Positions 20,286 to 29,875 are shown, counted from the first letter of the stretch. The stretch: 64,000 nucleotides of DNA from Poteriospumella lacustris (GCA_008000375.1 SMOI01000108.1:1-64000); one strand, 5' to 3'. The notes: a model not told the origin generated them from the sequence alone. Numbers and translations: made by a program.

Positions 20286-21682
20286 ATGTTGTCTCGGAGC
20301 TCACGATTCATCGGCAGCACACTTGCCTCGACGCGCCTCGGTGCGACCCGCAACTTGGCTCTTGGTGTTCGCTTCCATGAGAACGGTCCGGCGGAGAAAG
20401 TCTTCAAGTATGTACAGACAGTTGTGTGTGGGTGAGAGCATCGCGAAGGACGTGTCGTTGACCGCGAGGGTGGTGCTGTGTCTGTTGTGTTTGCGATGAT
20501 GTAGATTGGAGCAGCTGGATGCGGCGGTCGTGAACAAGCGCTTGGAGGCGGACGAGGTGTCGTTGAAGTTTTTGGCGGCGCCGATCAACCCGTCGGACTT
20601 CAACATTGTAAGTGTTGTCGATGTGATGTCATCGCCGCCGCTGGCGTGCACGGAGACCTTGGAGTTGACCGCCTTGTTTGTCCATGTGGTTGTGTTGTTG
20701 TGGTTGTTCAGGCGGAGGGTGTGTACGGCGTGAAGCCCGCGTTGCCTGCGTTCGGCGGTAACGAAGGTGTGGCGGAGGTGGTGGCGGCCGGTGCCAATGT
20801 GAAGGGTCTGTCGAAGGGCGACTGGGTCGTTCCGGGGAACGCTCCGTTCGGAACGTGGCGTCAGGTTGCGACGGCGAAGGCCGCGGACATGATCAAGGTC
20901 CCGAACGACATTCCGGCGGCGTATGCGTCGTCGCTGTTGATCAACCCGTCGACGGCGTACCGCATGTTGCGCGACTTCAAGAGCCTGAAGCCCGGCGACT
21001 GGATCATCCAAAATGGCGCGAACAGTATGGTGGGCATGGCAGTTATTCAGTTGGCCCGTGAAATGGGCGTCAAGACGATCAACGTCATCCGGGAAGATCG
21101 TCCGGAGGTGGGCAACACGCTGCGTCTGTTGGAGAACTTGGGTGGCGACATCAACATCACGGACGAGTACTTGGGCAGCGCCGGCTCGTTGGAGATCTTG
21201 AAGGACTTGCCTCCGATCGGCTTGGCGTTGAACTGTGTGGGCGGCGAGTCGGGCGTGGATCTGGCGCGCGTGTTGGCCCCCAAGGGCACGCTGGTGACGT
21301 ACGGCAACATGTCGAAGAAGGCGTTGACCGTGCCGGAGGATCTGGTAACGTCGAAGCAGCTGCAGTTGAAGGGCTTCTGGATCGCCGAGTGGATCAAGAA
21401 CAACTCGGCAGAGGCGCGCAGTGCGATGCTGAACGAGTTGGCTGGTTTGGTGCGCGAGAAGAAGCTCACCTTCTTCTACGAGCTGCACGACCTGGACGAC
21501 TTCGACTATGCGCTGTCGAAGGCGCAAGAACCGTTCCGCTTCCGCAAGGTGGTGCTGAACTTGGACTATCCCGACCGGATGGCGGAGCACGATGCTCGGC
21601 CAGAGTCCGACTACGACGTCTTCGAGACGTACACCCACTAAACGGTGTGGCGGCAATGGTCCGAGGGATGGCGATTCCCTCA
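20029..21682. repeat. Left arm of inverted duplication 2 (1654 bp)
   Basis: Pairs with 22083-23736 (coordinate sum 43765, no indel seen). It carries the 5' flank and the entire MECR gene with both introns. Beyond each end the two sides remain recognisably similar but diverged: outside, GTGAAACGCC then a 3-base indel then GGTTTG; inside, one mismatch, then scattered matches such as TTGGTAGATTT and TGTAAATC. Confidence 0.93.
20286..21641 (+). CDS. MECR: Mitochondrial trans-2-enoyl-CoA/ACP reductase, copy 1
   Basis: Exons 20286-20407, 20505-20607 and 20712-21641, giving 384 residues. MECR/Etr1 reduces trans-2-enoyl thioesters with NADPH in mitochondrial type II fatty acid synthesis, which feeds lipoic acid. 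The N-terminus is a classical presequence rich in Arg/Ser (MLSRSSRFIGSTLASTRLGA). The core is medium-chain reductase fold: INPSDFNI (catalytic region), PAFGGNEGVAEVV, the cofactor segment NGANSMVGMAVIQLAREMGV, and GFWIAEWIK near the end. Codons are strongly GC-ending. An apparently identical copy lies tail to tail at 22124-23479. Confident assignment. Confidence 0.92.
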
Positions 21683-22123
21683 CTGGGGAAGGAAGGTAGC
21701 GAAGATTGGTCGGTTGATTTTGGTAGATTTTGCGGCTCGAACAGAAGGCGTTATGTGTAATAAAAATGTAAATCGAAAACATATGTTGGCAAGAGGGCTC
21801 ATTTTCTTGTTACGGATCAGTGTGAATTCTGTAAATGCCCAAGCATAGGTTGAGCGTCTGCGGCAAAGGCATGGACTCTCCTCACGGACAGTGGCAAGTT
21901 TCCATCCCGAGGAGCCCGATACCCCTCGCGACACGACGAACTCAAAAAGACGCGACCCGCCAGAGAAATGTGCTCTTTGATTTACAATTGATTACATACA
22001 TAAGAACTCTCGCCTCAAATCTACCAAGCACAAGCAGACACTCACCAACTCTAGCAACACAGTGACTACCATACGTCCCCACTGAGGGAATCGCCATCCC
22101 TCGGACCATTGCCGCCACACCGT
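21642..22123. other. Spacer between the two MECR copies
   Basis: 482 bases holding both converging 3' flanks. AATAAA occurs at about 21760 after copy 1. The two flanks are diverged inverted homologues near the arm ends and unique in the middle (about 21790-21960). No ORF of substance was seen. Confidence 0.6.
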
Positions 22124-23736
22124 TTAGTGGGTGTACGTCTCGAAGACGTCGTAGTCGGACTCTGGCCGAGCATCGTGCTCCGCCATCCGGTCGGGATAGT
22201 CCAAGTTCAGCACCACCTTGCGGAAGCGGAACGGTTCTTGCGCCTTCGACAGCGCATAGTCGAAGTCGTCCAGGTCGTGCAGCTCGTAGAAGAAGGTGAG
22301 CTTCTTCTCGCGCACCAAACCAGCCAACTCGTTCAGCATCGCACTGCGCGCCTCTGCCGAGTTGTTCTTGATCCACTCGGCGATCCAGAAGCCCTTCAAC
22401 TGCAGCTGCTTCGACGTTACCAGATCCTCCGGCACGGTCAACGCCTTCTTCGACATGTTGCCGTACGTCACCAGCGTGCCCTTGGGGGCCAACACGCGCG
22501 CCAGATCCACGCCCGACTCGCCGCCCACACAGTTCAACGCCAAGCCGATCGGAGGCAAGTCCTTCAAGATCTCCAACGAGCCGGCGCTGCCCAAGTACTC
22601 GTCCGTGATGTTGATGTCGCCACCCAAGTTCTCCAACAGACGCAGCGTGTTGCCCACCTCCGGACGATCTTCCCGGATGACGTTGATCGTCTTGACGCCC
22701 ATTTCACGGGCCAACTGAATAACTGCCATGCCCACCATACTGTTCGCGCCATTTTGGATGATCCAGTCGCCGGGCTTCAGGCTCTTGAAGTCGCGCAACA
22801 TGCGGTACGCCGTCGACGGGTTGATCAACAGCGACGACGCATACGCCGCCGGAATGTCGTTCGGGACCTTGATCATGTCCGCGGCCTTCGCCGTCGCAAC
22901 CTGACGCCACGTTCCGAACGGAGCGTTCCCCGGAACGACCCAGTCGCCCTTCGACAGACCCTTCACATTGGCACCGGCCGCCACCACCTCCGCCACACCT
23001 TCGTTACCGCCGAACGCAGGCAACGCGGGCTTCACGCCGTACACACCCTCCGCCTGAACAACCACAACAACACAACCACATGGACAAACAAGGCGGTCAA
23101 CTCCAAGGTCTCCGTGCACGCCAGCGGCGGCGATGACATCACATCGACAACACTTACAATGTTGAAGTCCGACGGGTTGATCGGCGCCGCCAAAAACTTC
23201 AACGACACCTCGTCCGCCTCCAAGCGCTTGTTCACGACCGCCGCATCCAGCTGCTCCAATCTACATCATCGCAAACACAACAGACACAGCACCACCCTCG
23301 CGGTCAACGACACGTCCTTCGCGATGCTCTCACCCACACACAACTGTCTGTACATACTTGAAGACTTTCTCCGCCGGACCGTTCTCATGGAAGCGAACAC
23401 CAAGAGCCAAGTTGCGGGTCGCACCGAGGCGCGTCGAGGCAAGTGTGCTGCCGATGAATCGTGAGCTCCGAGACAACATGGTCACTGATTGATGCAAATC
23501 GGATGAGGAATCTGGATGCCACCAATTAGGTCAGAGCGAAAAGAACTATCGCCGTGCGGTGGTTCGATCAATCCAGTCCAACACACCGTCCGAAAGCCGA
23601 AACTATTCCGTAACGAGAAGAGCTCCGAAACAAGCAGCGGCGGCGTCGCAGACAGCGACGCTTTGTCCTCTTCGGCGCTGTGTCGAGACACGATGCGGGA
23701 CGCAAACCCTGCGGAACTCTGAGATGGTCTGGGTCG
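22083..23736. repeat. Right arm of inverted duplication 2 (1654 bp)
   Basis: Reverse complement of 20029-21682. Its outer end lies 66 bases before the start codon of the DUF285 gene, so the accessory island begins directly at this duplication. Confidence 0.93.
22124..23479 (-). CDS. MECR: Mitochondrial trans-2-enoyl-CoA/ACP reductase, copy 2
   Basis: Exons complement(23358-23479), complement(23158-23260) and complement(22124-23053). The translation matches copy 1 at every residue, and frames running through both introns match too. It has its own identical 5' flank of about 257 bases, so it is probably expressed. Diverged 3' flanks show that the copies are older than their identical bodies suggest. 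Confidence 0.9.
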
Positions 23737-23802
23737 GCAAACCGGCGTTTCACTTCTTGTTGTTCTCCTGCTGGCGGATATGTAGTGTCCAGAAGAAATG
23801 GC

Positions 23803-24688
23803 ATGCAGTTCAAGAACTGGTTTACAAAAGAAGAAATTCTGACTCGGATTGCCATGCGTCGCTGCGATTTGTTCCATCTTGTGGACTTGTGTCTACTTCG
23901 GCATGCCGACGTGCATGGTCAACATGTGTTACCGTACGGCTTGCGTCAACTAATCAAAGCTTTCCTGGGGGCCTTGGACAATGCCAGCATCCGTACGGCG
24001 GTGAAGCTTTGGGTAGAGAATCCAGAAAAAGCTTTTGACTTGTACGGTCACATCTCATTGTGGGACACCCATCGCGTAACCGATATGAGCAGGTTGTTCG
24101 GTGCTCAACGATCGTTCAATGACGACATCAGTGGATGGGACGTGTCCCAAGTTACAACGATGCGAGACATGTTTGTCTTTGCCGAATCCTTCAATCAGCC
24201 TATCGGCACATGGAATACCGCCAAGGTGTCCGACATGAGCGGTCTCTTCTATGAGGCAGTTCAACCAGCCATTGGACGGGTGGGATGTGTCGTCGGTACA
24301 GACCATGCGATTGATGTTTGGCGGAGCGAAAGCATTCAATCAGCCGTTATCGACGTGGTGTACATCGTTGGTGACAGAGATGTATTCAATGTTTGCAGGT
24401 ACTCGTTCGTTTGACCAGCCTTTAGAGAACTGGGACGTCTCTCGGGTACAAAATATGGCCCACATGTTCGACGATGCAAGTGCTTTCAACCAGCCACTGG
24501 ATCGTTGGAATCTTGTCGCGGTGACCAATATCACGAAGATGTTTAATCGGGCAGAGGTGTTCAGCCAGCCGCTGCTCTCATGGGATGTTGCGGCAATCGC
24601 ACATAAAACCGATGTCTTTGCCGATGCCGTCGCCTTCCAACAACCTGAGACCATGGCGAAGTGGCGTGCCGCGGGCTATATAGGGTAG
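23803..24688 (+). pseudogene. DUF285 (BspA-like) repeat gene with a frameshift
   Basis: The N-terminus (MQFKNWFTKEEILTRIAMRR) is followed by a run of the ~25-residue DUF285 repeat: FNQP...W(D/N)(V/T)S.V..M..MF..A. Five to six units are legible. The frame switches near 24254: after LFYEA the next unit resumes in another frame (FNQPLDGWDVSSV) with one base where six are expected, a net loss of five bases. Upstream, 23803-24254 is in one frame; downstream, 24252-24688 is in the next. DUF285 proteins are repetitive, often surface-associated, and patchily spread in bacteria, protists and giant viruses. Long neighbouring genes lack such breaks, so real decay is likelier than base-calling error. It begins 66 bases from duplication 2. 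Confidence 0.75.
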
Positions 24689-25111
24689 TCTACAGACGCA
24701 GTGTTAGGCAGGATGCGGGACTGCGGTGACCCGATTGATTTTGCGTTGAGCCATGCCTCCCTTTGGACAACAAATGCCACGCGAGGCACACTTGGTAGAC
24801 ATGCGTCATCGCCGCCTTTCACTGTTCTACTGGCCACCGGAACCCTATCGATCTATGGCACTGTTCAAGAAGTTCTTCTTTTCATTTTACAAAAGAATAA
24901 ATTCTGACCCGGATTGCTATGGCACACACTGCGAGCGCTAGTTTGTTTATCCGAAGTGATGGGAATTAATATTTATCGTGCCCATTTCAGACAAAGAAAG
25001 CGTTTCCGTGTTACATTGTGGATAACATAAGGGATATATGTACATTGTGAGTAATACATACATTGTGACACATGTACACAGAAAACTCCTCATGAAGTCA
25101 TCGTGCGACTG
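24689..25111. other. Intergenic region with a decayed DUF285 start
   Basis: 423 bases. Apart from the remnant at 24855-24922 it is AT-rich, with repeated TACATTGTGA-like words near 25010-25070. No intact gene is visible. Confidence 0.6.
24855..24922 (+). pseudogene. Remnant of a second DUF285-family N-terminus
   Basis: Bases 24886-24921 match 23821-23856 with about four changes and would read FTKE-stop-ILTRIAM against FTKEEILTRIAM; one change turns a GAA codon into TAA. Upstream, ATGGCA...GTTCAAGAA also matches the start region of the intact gene. Nothing of the repeat region follows. Confidence 0.7.
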
Positions 25112-26011
25112 TCAACGATGAAGTCCATTCTGTCGCCGAAGAACGATTTTTTGACCTTTTGATAATCGTGCAAACATATCCCTACTCATCTTGAAGGTGC
25201 TCTGGAAGTCATCAGCAGAGAGATACGACTCCAGTCGTTTAGGGTCGACACCAACCGGTAACGTCGGCGACTTCAGCAGTTGGAGAGGGAAAACAATGAC
25301 ATCAGATGACGAAGGCGAACCAGTTAAAGACGGAGACGGTGATAGCGTTGGCGGTTGCAGTGGCAGTGGCGGAGCTGTTCGTACTGTTTGTGGTGGCGGC
25401 GGGTGCTGAGATCTTCTTGGGACAATGGGAGGCCGTCCTGGTGGATCTGACAAGGTGGACGATGAACTGACTGTGTTTCCATGATTGCGCGCCGGCCGCC
25501 AAGTAAATGCGGTGGTTGATGGTCGGTAGTTCAGTCTGGCATTAAGGCGGACTCTTTCTGCATCAATTCTTGGTCTGTCAATTGCTCTACCAGGTGGCTG
25601 TCTTGGGCTCACAACAGAAGTTGATCTCGCAACGGTTGCTGTAGCAATAGGCTTCGATGAAGTGGTTATTTTCACATCCTTAGTATCTTCTGGTGGTTTG
25701 GGCGACGGGAAACATAGCTTCCATGATGAAAACGGCCGTCGACACAGAGGGCACCACCTAATATTCACCATCTCAATGCACGCTTCATGATAAATATGAG
25801 TGCATGCATGTGTGGAGTCGTAGTTGTGTAAGGAAATCATGTCCTTTTGGTATATGATCTCCAAGCATATAGCGCATTCCTGAAAATCATCCAGAGTCTC
25901 GGAGGCATTCTTTGTTCCCTCTTCATCATCGGGGTGGACCTCTTTGATCTCTTCTGAGTTCACGGTCTCATTGGTTGAGAGCGACGTCTCTCCGATTTGA
26001 TCCAACTCCAT
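25112..26011 (-). CDS. RING-H2 plus villin-headpiece protein (RV1)
   Basis: Single exon, 299 residues from the ATG at 26011; the frame opens earlier only with a GTG. Residues ~46-90 are a RING-H2 finger: CAIC, then C-T-H, H-x2-C and CPLC in the right order, as in E3 ubiquitin ligases. A long Pro/Ser/Arg-rich linker follows. The last ~45 residues are a villin headpiece-like module: VDPKRLESYLSADDFQSTF matches the VDxxRxExYLSxxxF signature. The final helix (RLSKGQKIVLRRQNGLHR) lacks the LPKW...KK of F-actin binders, so actin binding may be lost. It is paralogous to the gene at 28345. It shares a 339-base divergent promoter with the GHKL-NTase gene. E3 activity and target are inference. Confidence 0.8.
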   Translation of the reverse strand: MELDQIGETSLSTNETVNSEEIKEVHPDDEEGTKNASETLDDFQECAICLEIIYQKDMISLHNYDSTHACTHIYHEACIEMVNIRWCPLCRRPFSSWKLCFPSPKPPEDTKDVKITTSSKPIATATVARSTSVVSPRQPPGRAIDRPRIDAERVRLNARLNYRPSTTAFTWRPARNHGNTVSSSSTLSDPPGRPPIVPRRSQHPPPPQTVRTAPPLPLQPPTLSPSPSLTGSPSSSDVIVFPLQLLKSPTLPVGVDPKRLESYLSADDFQSTFKMSRDMFARLSKGQKIVLRRQNGLHR

Positions 26012-26350
26012 CCTTTTCTTGCCCACAGTTTAATCCTCTTATAGAAGCATCATCACAAGAAACATCTGTTATGTGTATGCGAACAAAGGTTGAACAAAGG
26101 TCGAACAGATGGTTCACCAGCAACAACGCTGGCGATTCCCAGCACAGCTGACTCCACATAGGAAACTACCTAAAGTAAGCCTTCTTTAATGAATGACGCC
26201 AAAATAAGCCCTTTGTATCTATCCCAAATCTCTTCTCTCACTCACTCACACCACAAAGTATCCCCGATTGATTCCATATGATTATCATAGGTCATTCAGA
26301 TTCCACAGTATCGTGTATTGTTATTAATAGAAGAGAGTTCTTGATTCGAG
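26012..26350. promoter_or_regulatory. Divergent promoter of RV1 and GHKL-NTase
   Basis: 339 bases between the two start codons, AT-richer than the flanks. No clear TATA box or operator-like repeat was found. A head-to-head pair of this kind is likely co-transcribed. Confidence 0.5.
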
Positions 26351-28258
26351 ATGGCATTTCAGTTTGACCAGCAATACTTTGGAGAGCCCATTCCATTGAA
26401 TATTGGGAAGGCACTCCATGAGAACAACTCGTTAAAGCATGCTTTCTACGAAGTCCTTGCGAACGCTTTGGATGGAGGAGCAGGACAAAAGCCTCGTATT
26501 GAGTTCGATGACGAAACAAACACCGTCACCATCAGGAATGAAGGCCATGTGATCAAGCCCGAGCACTTCAGAGTTGGCTCCGGTAAAAATCCTCAAAGTA
26601 TTCATGGTCAGCATGGATTTGGAATGAAGGACTATATTGCGACATTCACGAGATTTGGTTGCGAGGTTGACATAAAGAGTGGCGGACTGCGGTACTCCTT
26701 CGAATTGAAACTTGGACCTCTCGGAGAAGTGGTGTTCCTAACCGTTTTGCCGCGCGAAGACGGTCATGACACCGTTGTTGCAATAAAAGGCCCGCTACAT
26801 CTCATTGATTTGAGTGATGAGTTCGAAACTGCTAAAGGGAAGTTCTTGGCGTTTCTCGACGTGGTTCCTCTGTTGAAGAGTAGTCGTCTCTGTCTCGACG
26901 TGTACCCGTTGGAAGGCCACAAGAGGAAACTCGATTACATTTTCGTTAACGGTGCCCAAAAGACGGTTTCCAATTACAAGTTGAGCTTCATTTACAATTT
27001 CAAGAGAATCAGCGACAAGGATAGAAAGCTGATCGGTCTGGAACACGACGCGAAATTCAAGCAAATGCAGATCTTCCAGGACTTGAAGACTTTTGTTTTG
27101 GAGCATCGAGACTTGGAGTACCAACCATATTCATTAGAACAGGTATGGGTAAAGTCTGCTGAACAGGCAGAGCAGGCAGAAAAGCTTGCCAACAGTGTCG
27201 CTGTCAGCACGGCAGCTGCAAGAACCGTTGGGGCCGTCTCTCTCCCTTCGTACACGTCCGTAGTCCCTTCTATTACCGCCGAAGCTAGCATTCCCATTCC
27301 ACCGCCTTCGTGTCCATTCAAAGCTGTCGGTAAATCATCCTTCTGCCGACAAGTGAAACCCCATTTCAGCAACGTCTTGTTGGGGCTAGACAGACTATTG
27401 GCAGATAGAGTTTTGATGCTATCACCATCGCCAGACTACTACACTCTGTGCCGACGCTTAGCGAACCGCTTCATGAGTCACATTAAGGATTTAGACGGCG
27501 TGGAGAGTGTGCAGCTTGTGGGATCTCTTTCACGACAAGTTGGTTTGGTTGGTACCATGGACATCGATCTGTTGGTGGTGAAGAAGCCGGAGCGTGAAGG
27601 GAATGAGAGTGCCAGTGCCGAAACAGTCAATGTACCGTCGCTTATCAAGGAAAGATTACTTGAAAATGAACCAGCGTTGGAGGTTTACTTGGAATCGGAG
27701 AAACTGATCAAGTTCATCTTCGATGCGGTGCATGTTGACGTTGTCATTGTGGAGAGTGTCGACACGAGAGCCATCCAACAGTTCACTGCCCCCATCCAAA
27801 TTGCAAAGTTCTACAATGGCAGATATCCAAATGATGTATCGGTTGTTGCTGCGATGAAGTTTCTCCTCAGTCACGTCAAGCCGTTGATTTCAGAGAATCA
27901 ACTGAAGTCAGTGATACTGGAGTTCATCGTCTGGAATGAGCGAGAAGAAATGATATCGGAAGAGGGATGGTCCGAACGACACTTGACGCCTGCTGAGGAA
28001 ACGCGAGAGCTATTCTACCGCTGCGTGACGTTTGTTTTGTCCTCGTATTCGGTCCCAAAACGATTTTCGAAATGGGAAACGATTCTGCGGAAAGCGGCAG
28101 TCTGTCTAGAAGAACCATACCCTGAGGATACCTCGCTTCTAGCATTCAATGCCGACAGTATTCGGGGCTTTGCACGAGCCCTCTGTGTTGAGGAAGACTA
28201 CAGTTATTGCGGCGGAGGTCGAGGCGGCCGTGTCAGATACAATGGGCGTGTGTGGTAA
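26351..28258 (+). CDS. GHKL-type ATPase module fused to a nucleotidyltransferase (635 aa)
   Basis: Single exon. The N-terminal ~200 residues look like a GHKL/Bergerat fold. The N box is E34-x3-N38-A-x-D41 (EVLANALD), and the glycine lid G86-x-x-G89-x-G91 (GQHGFGMKDYIA) is MORC/Hsp90-like. The G1 box is altered: RNEGHVI where DxGxG is usual, so nucleotide binding may be weak or changed. Residues ~275-330 are an Ala/Ser/Pro linker. From ~370 there is a polymerase-beta-type nucleotidyltransferase: G391-S392, then D404-I-D406, and a third acid at D463 (HVDVVIV), followed by a helical half as in OAS/cGAS/poly(A) polymerase-like enzymes. All three metal-binding acids are present. The tail is GGGRGGR, RNA-binding-like. 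It is flanked by RV1 and RV2. I know no named family with this fusion. Product and role are unknown; nucleic-acid or nucleotide-signal defence is a hypothesis. Confidence 0.75.
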   Translation: MAFQFDQQYFGEPIPLNIGKALHENNSLKHAFYEVLANALDGGAGQKPRIEFDDETNTVTIRNEGHVIKPEHFRVGSGKNPQSIHGQHGFGMKDYIATFTRFGCEVDIKSGGLRYSFELKLGPLGEVVFLTVLPREDGHDTVVAIKGPLHLIDLSDEFETAKGKFLAFLDVVPLLKSSRLCLDVYPLEGHKRKLDYIFVNGAQKTVSNYKLSFIYNFKRISDKDRKLIGLEHDAKFKQMQIFQDLKTFVLEHRDLEYQPYSLEQVWVKSAEQAEQAEKLANSVAVSTAAARTVGAVSLPSYTSVVPSITAEASIPIPPPSCPFKAVGKSSFCRQVKPHFSNVLLGLDRLLADRVLMLSPSPDYYTLCRRLANRFMSHIKDLDGVESVQLVGSLSRQVGLVGTMDIDLLVVKKPEREGNESASAETVNVPSLIKERLLENEPALEVYLESEKLIKFIFDAVHVDVVIVESVDTRAIQQFTAPIQIAKFYNGRYPNDVSVVAAMKFLLSHVKPLISENQLKSVILEFIVWNEREEMISEEGWSERHLTPAEETRELFYRCVTFVLSSYSVPKRFSKWETILRKAAVCLEEPYPEDTSLLAFNADSIRGFARALCVEEDYSYCGGGRGGRVRYNGRVW

Positions 28259-28344
28259 TAGTTCGACGATTTATTTTTAACGACCTCATAGCAAACCGCA
28301 ACAAGTCTAAGGGCAACTACATAAATAGTGTGTCCGAAGCTGTC

Positions 28345-28908
28345 TCAATACAAGTTTGCGTTCTTTTTTAGCGCATTCCGGCGCCATTTAGGTAGTCCCT
28401 GGAACCGAAGGCGATCCATTCCAAACACATCTCTAAATACTCCGTCGGTCAGGTACTCTTCTTTTCTGGTCGGATCTACGTCAAGTGGATATGATTGTTG
28501 CAGTATGTCAAGAGAATATAAACCTGGTGTTGGTGTCGGGAATGATACAGTAGACCGATTTTCGAAGTGAGATGGAGTGTCTTGTCGGACCACTGTCACC
28601 GGTGTCGTATTGCTGGTTGTGCCAATTTGATATGGTTGAAAGGGATTTCGCCGGGTATTTGAATCGCTGCTTATAGTGCGATGTCTCGGTCGTTGATGGC
28701 GGTTTGGCCCGACAGGAGGAGGAGGAGGGGTAGTAAAGGTGTGATAGAAACGTGCTCGACAGAGGGGGCATTTCCACGGCTTCATCATTTGCTGAATGCA
28801 CGATTCATGGAATCGGTGCTCGCAGGCAAGTTTCACTTTGTCGTAGTAGAGTTTGGCCGTTTCTTCTTCCCTCATGGGTTCCCAACAAATTGAACACTCT
28901 TCGTCCAT
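28345..28908 (-). CDS. RING plus villin-headpiece protein (RV2)
   Basis: Single exon, 187 residues. The RING begins at once: C5SIC8, then C-E-H-R-F-H-E-S-C and CPLC (~5-50). A Pro/Ser/Thr linker leads to a full villin headpiece at ~135-187: YPLDVDPTRKEEYLTDGVF, then LPKWRRNALKKNANLY, which keeps the Trp and the paired lysines that bind F-actin in villin. It is shorter than RV1 and shares its layout. It ends 86 bases from the stop of the GHKL-NTase gene, tail to tail. A likely role is an E3 ligase tethered to actin; that is inference from domains only. Confidence 0.82.
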   Translation of the reverse strand: MDEECSICWEPMREEETAKLYYDKVKLACEHRFHESCIQQMMKPWKCPLCRARFYHTFTTPPPPPVGPNRHQRPRHRTISSDSNTRRNPFQPYQIGTTSNTTPVTVVRQDTPSHFENRSTVSFPTPTPGLYSLDILQQSYPLDVDPTRKEEYLTDGVFRDVFGMDRLRFQGLPKWRRNALKKNANLY

Positions 28909-29103
28909 TCTTGATTCACACTTCTGGTTTCCGCCTATACAATCGCTTGAAAGTGAATTCGTTCTTCATCTTGTTTGCTTGATCTGCACACTCCGTTATA
29001 ACTTTGTCGAACATGGGAAATGTTGCCAGGAAGTTGAATTTGATTCGGCGTTTGGCCGATTGATGCACGCTGGGAGCTCGGCTGCTGCTGGGAGGAGAGA
29101 AGA

Positions 29104-29175
<72 letters not shown>

Positions 29176-29238
29176 AAATGACAAAAGTCGCCACCATACA
29201 AATTTCCAATCTTACATTTGGATCCAATCTTACATTGG
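28909..29238. other. Intergenic region with trinucleotide array
   Basis: 330 bases dominated by the (GAC)n array. The minus-strand frames through it translate as runs of Ser, Val or Arg and give no reliable gene. It may hold the RV2 promoter. Confidence 0.5.
29104..29175. repeat. (GAC)24 microsatellite
   Basis: About 24 uninterrupted GAC units, 196 bases upstream of the RV2 start codon. Confidence 0.95.
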
Positions 29239-29267
29239 ATTGCCTGATACAAGGGAAAGCCCCCGCG
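29239..29267. repeat. 29-bp direct repeat, copy 1
   Basis: Identical in sequence and orientation to 34591-34619 (ATTGCCTGATACAAGGGAAA at its start). The two copies bracket the frameshifted gene, the NTPase-nuclease gene and the foldback cluster, 5.35 kb apart. Confidence 0.9.
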
Positions 29268-29845
29268 TTTGCCGCGTGCATTTACGAGCAACCAGGCCAG
29301 TTGTACTACGTCGTCCACTTGCGCAGGTAAGGAGGTATGTACTTGGTGAGCTGCGGCGGGAGTCCGCGCCACGCCACGGCCGTCAATGTACGAGTCGGAC
29401 TTCGTGTCGTAAGACCGCACCTTCATCTCGGTCCAGTCCTTCAAGCGCCGAGGCGGCAGCGCGTCGCCCAGCGCGCCCGGTACGAGGTAGCTGGTCAATC
29501 CCTTTCAGCACGCTCTCGTGGCTGGCCGTTGGTCGGTTCGCCGCGGCCACAATGGCCACCACCTCCTCGTAACTGAGCAGGTGCTCCTTCCATTCGGGTG
29601 TGGTGACACTCTTGGCATATTGGACTTGGACCTGCGCAGCGTTCGCCAGCATGTCTAGGCGGTACGCGTCGTTGTCCGTAAAGACCACGAGCGCAGGTAG
29701 CGTGGTGCGACGCGTCGCCTGGGCCTTGAGGTGCTCAGCCACCCACGCCAGCGGGTAGCCGGGGTCGCCGGGGGATCCAAAATAAACCGACGTGCGTTTT
29801 TCGCCGGAGCCGCGGGTGACTCTTGGCACATCGGTGCGGCCGCGT

Positions 29846-29875
29846 AGTTACGTCCTTGTCCTTGAGGACGTAACT
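29846..29875. repeat. Perfect 11-bp hairpin at a frameshift
   Basis: AGTTACGTCCT and its exact reverse complement are separated by 8 bases. It lies where the coding signal of the broken gene changes frame, and contains a doubled AAGGAC on the coding strand. Confidence 0.75.

Noticed and set aside
20301-21782. Long ORF antisense to MECR (and its twin at 22109-23464)
   Set aside because: Mirror of a GC-rich gene; the fact that it is duplicated only reflects the palindrome.
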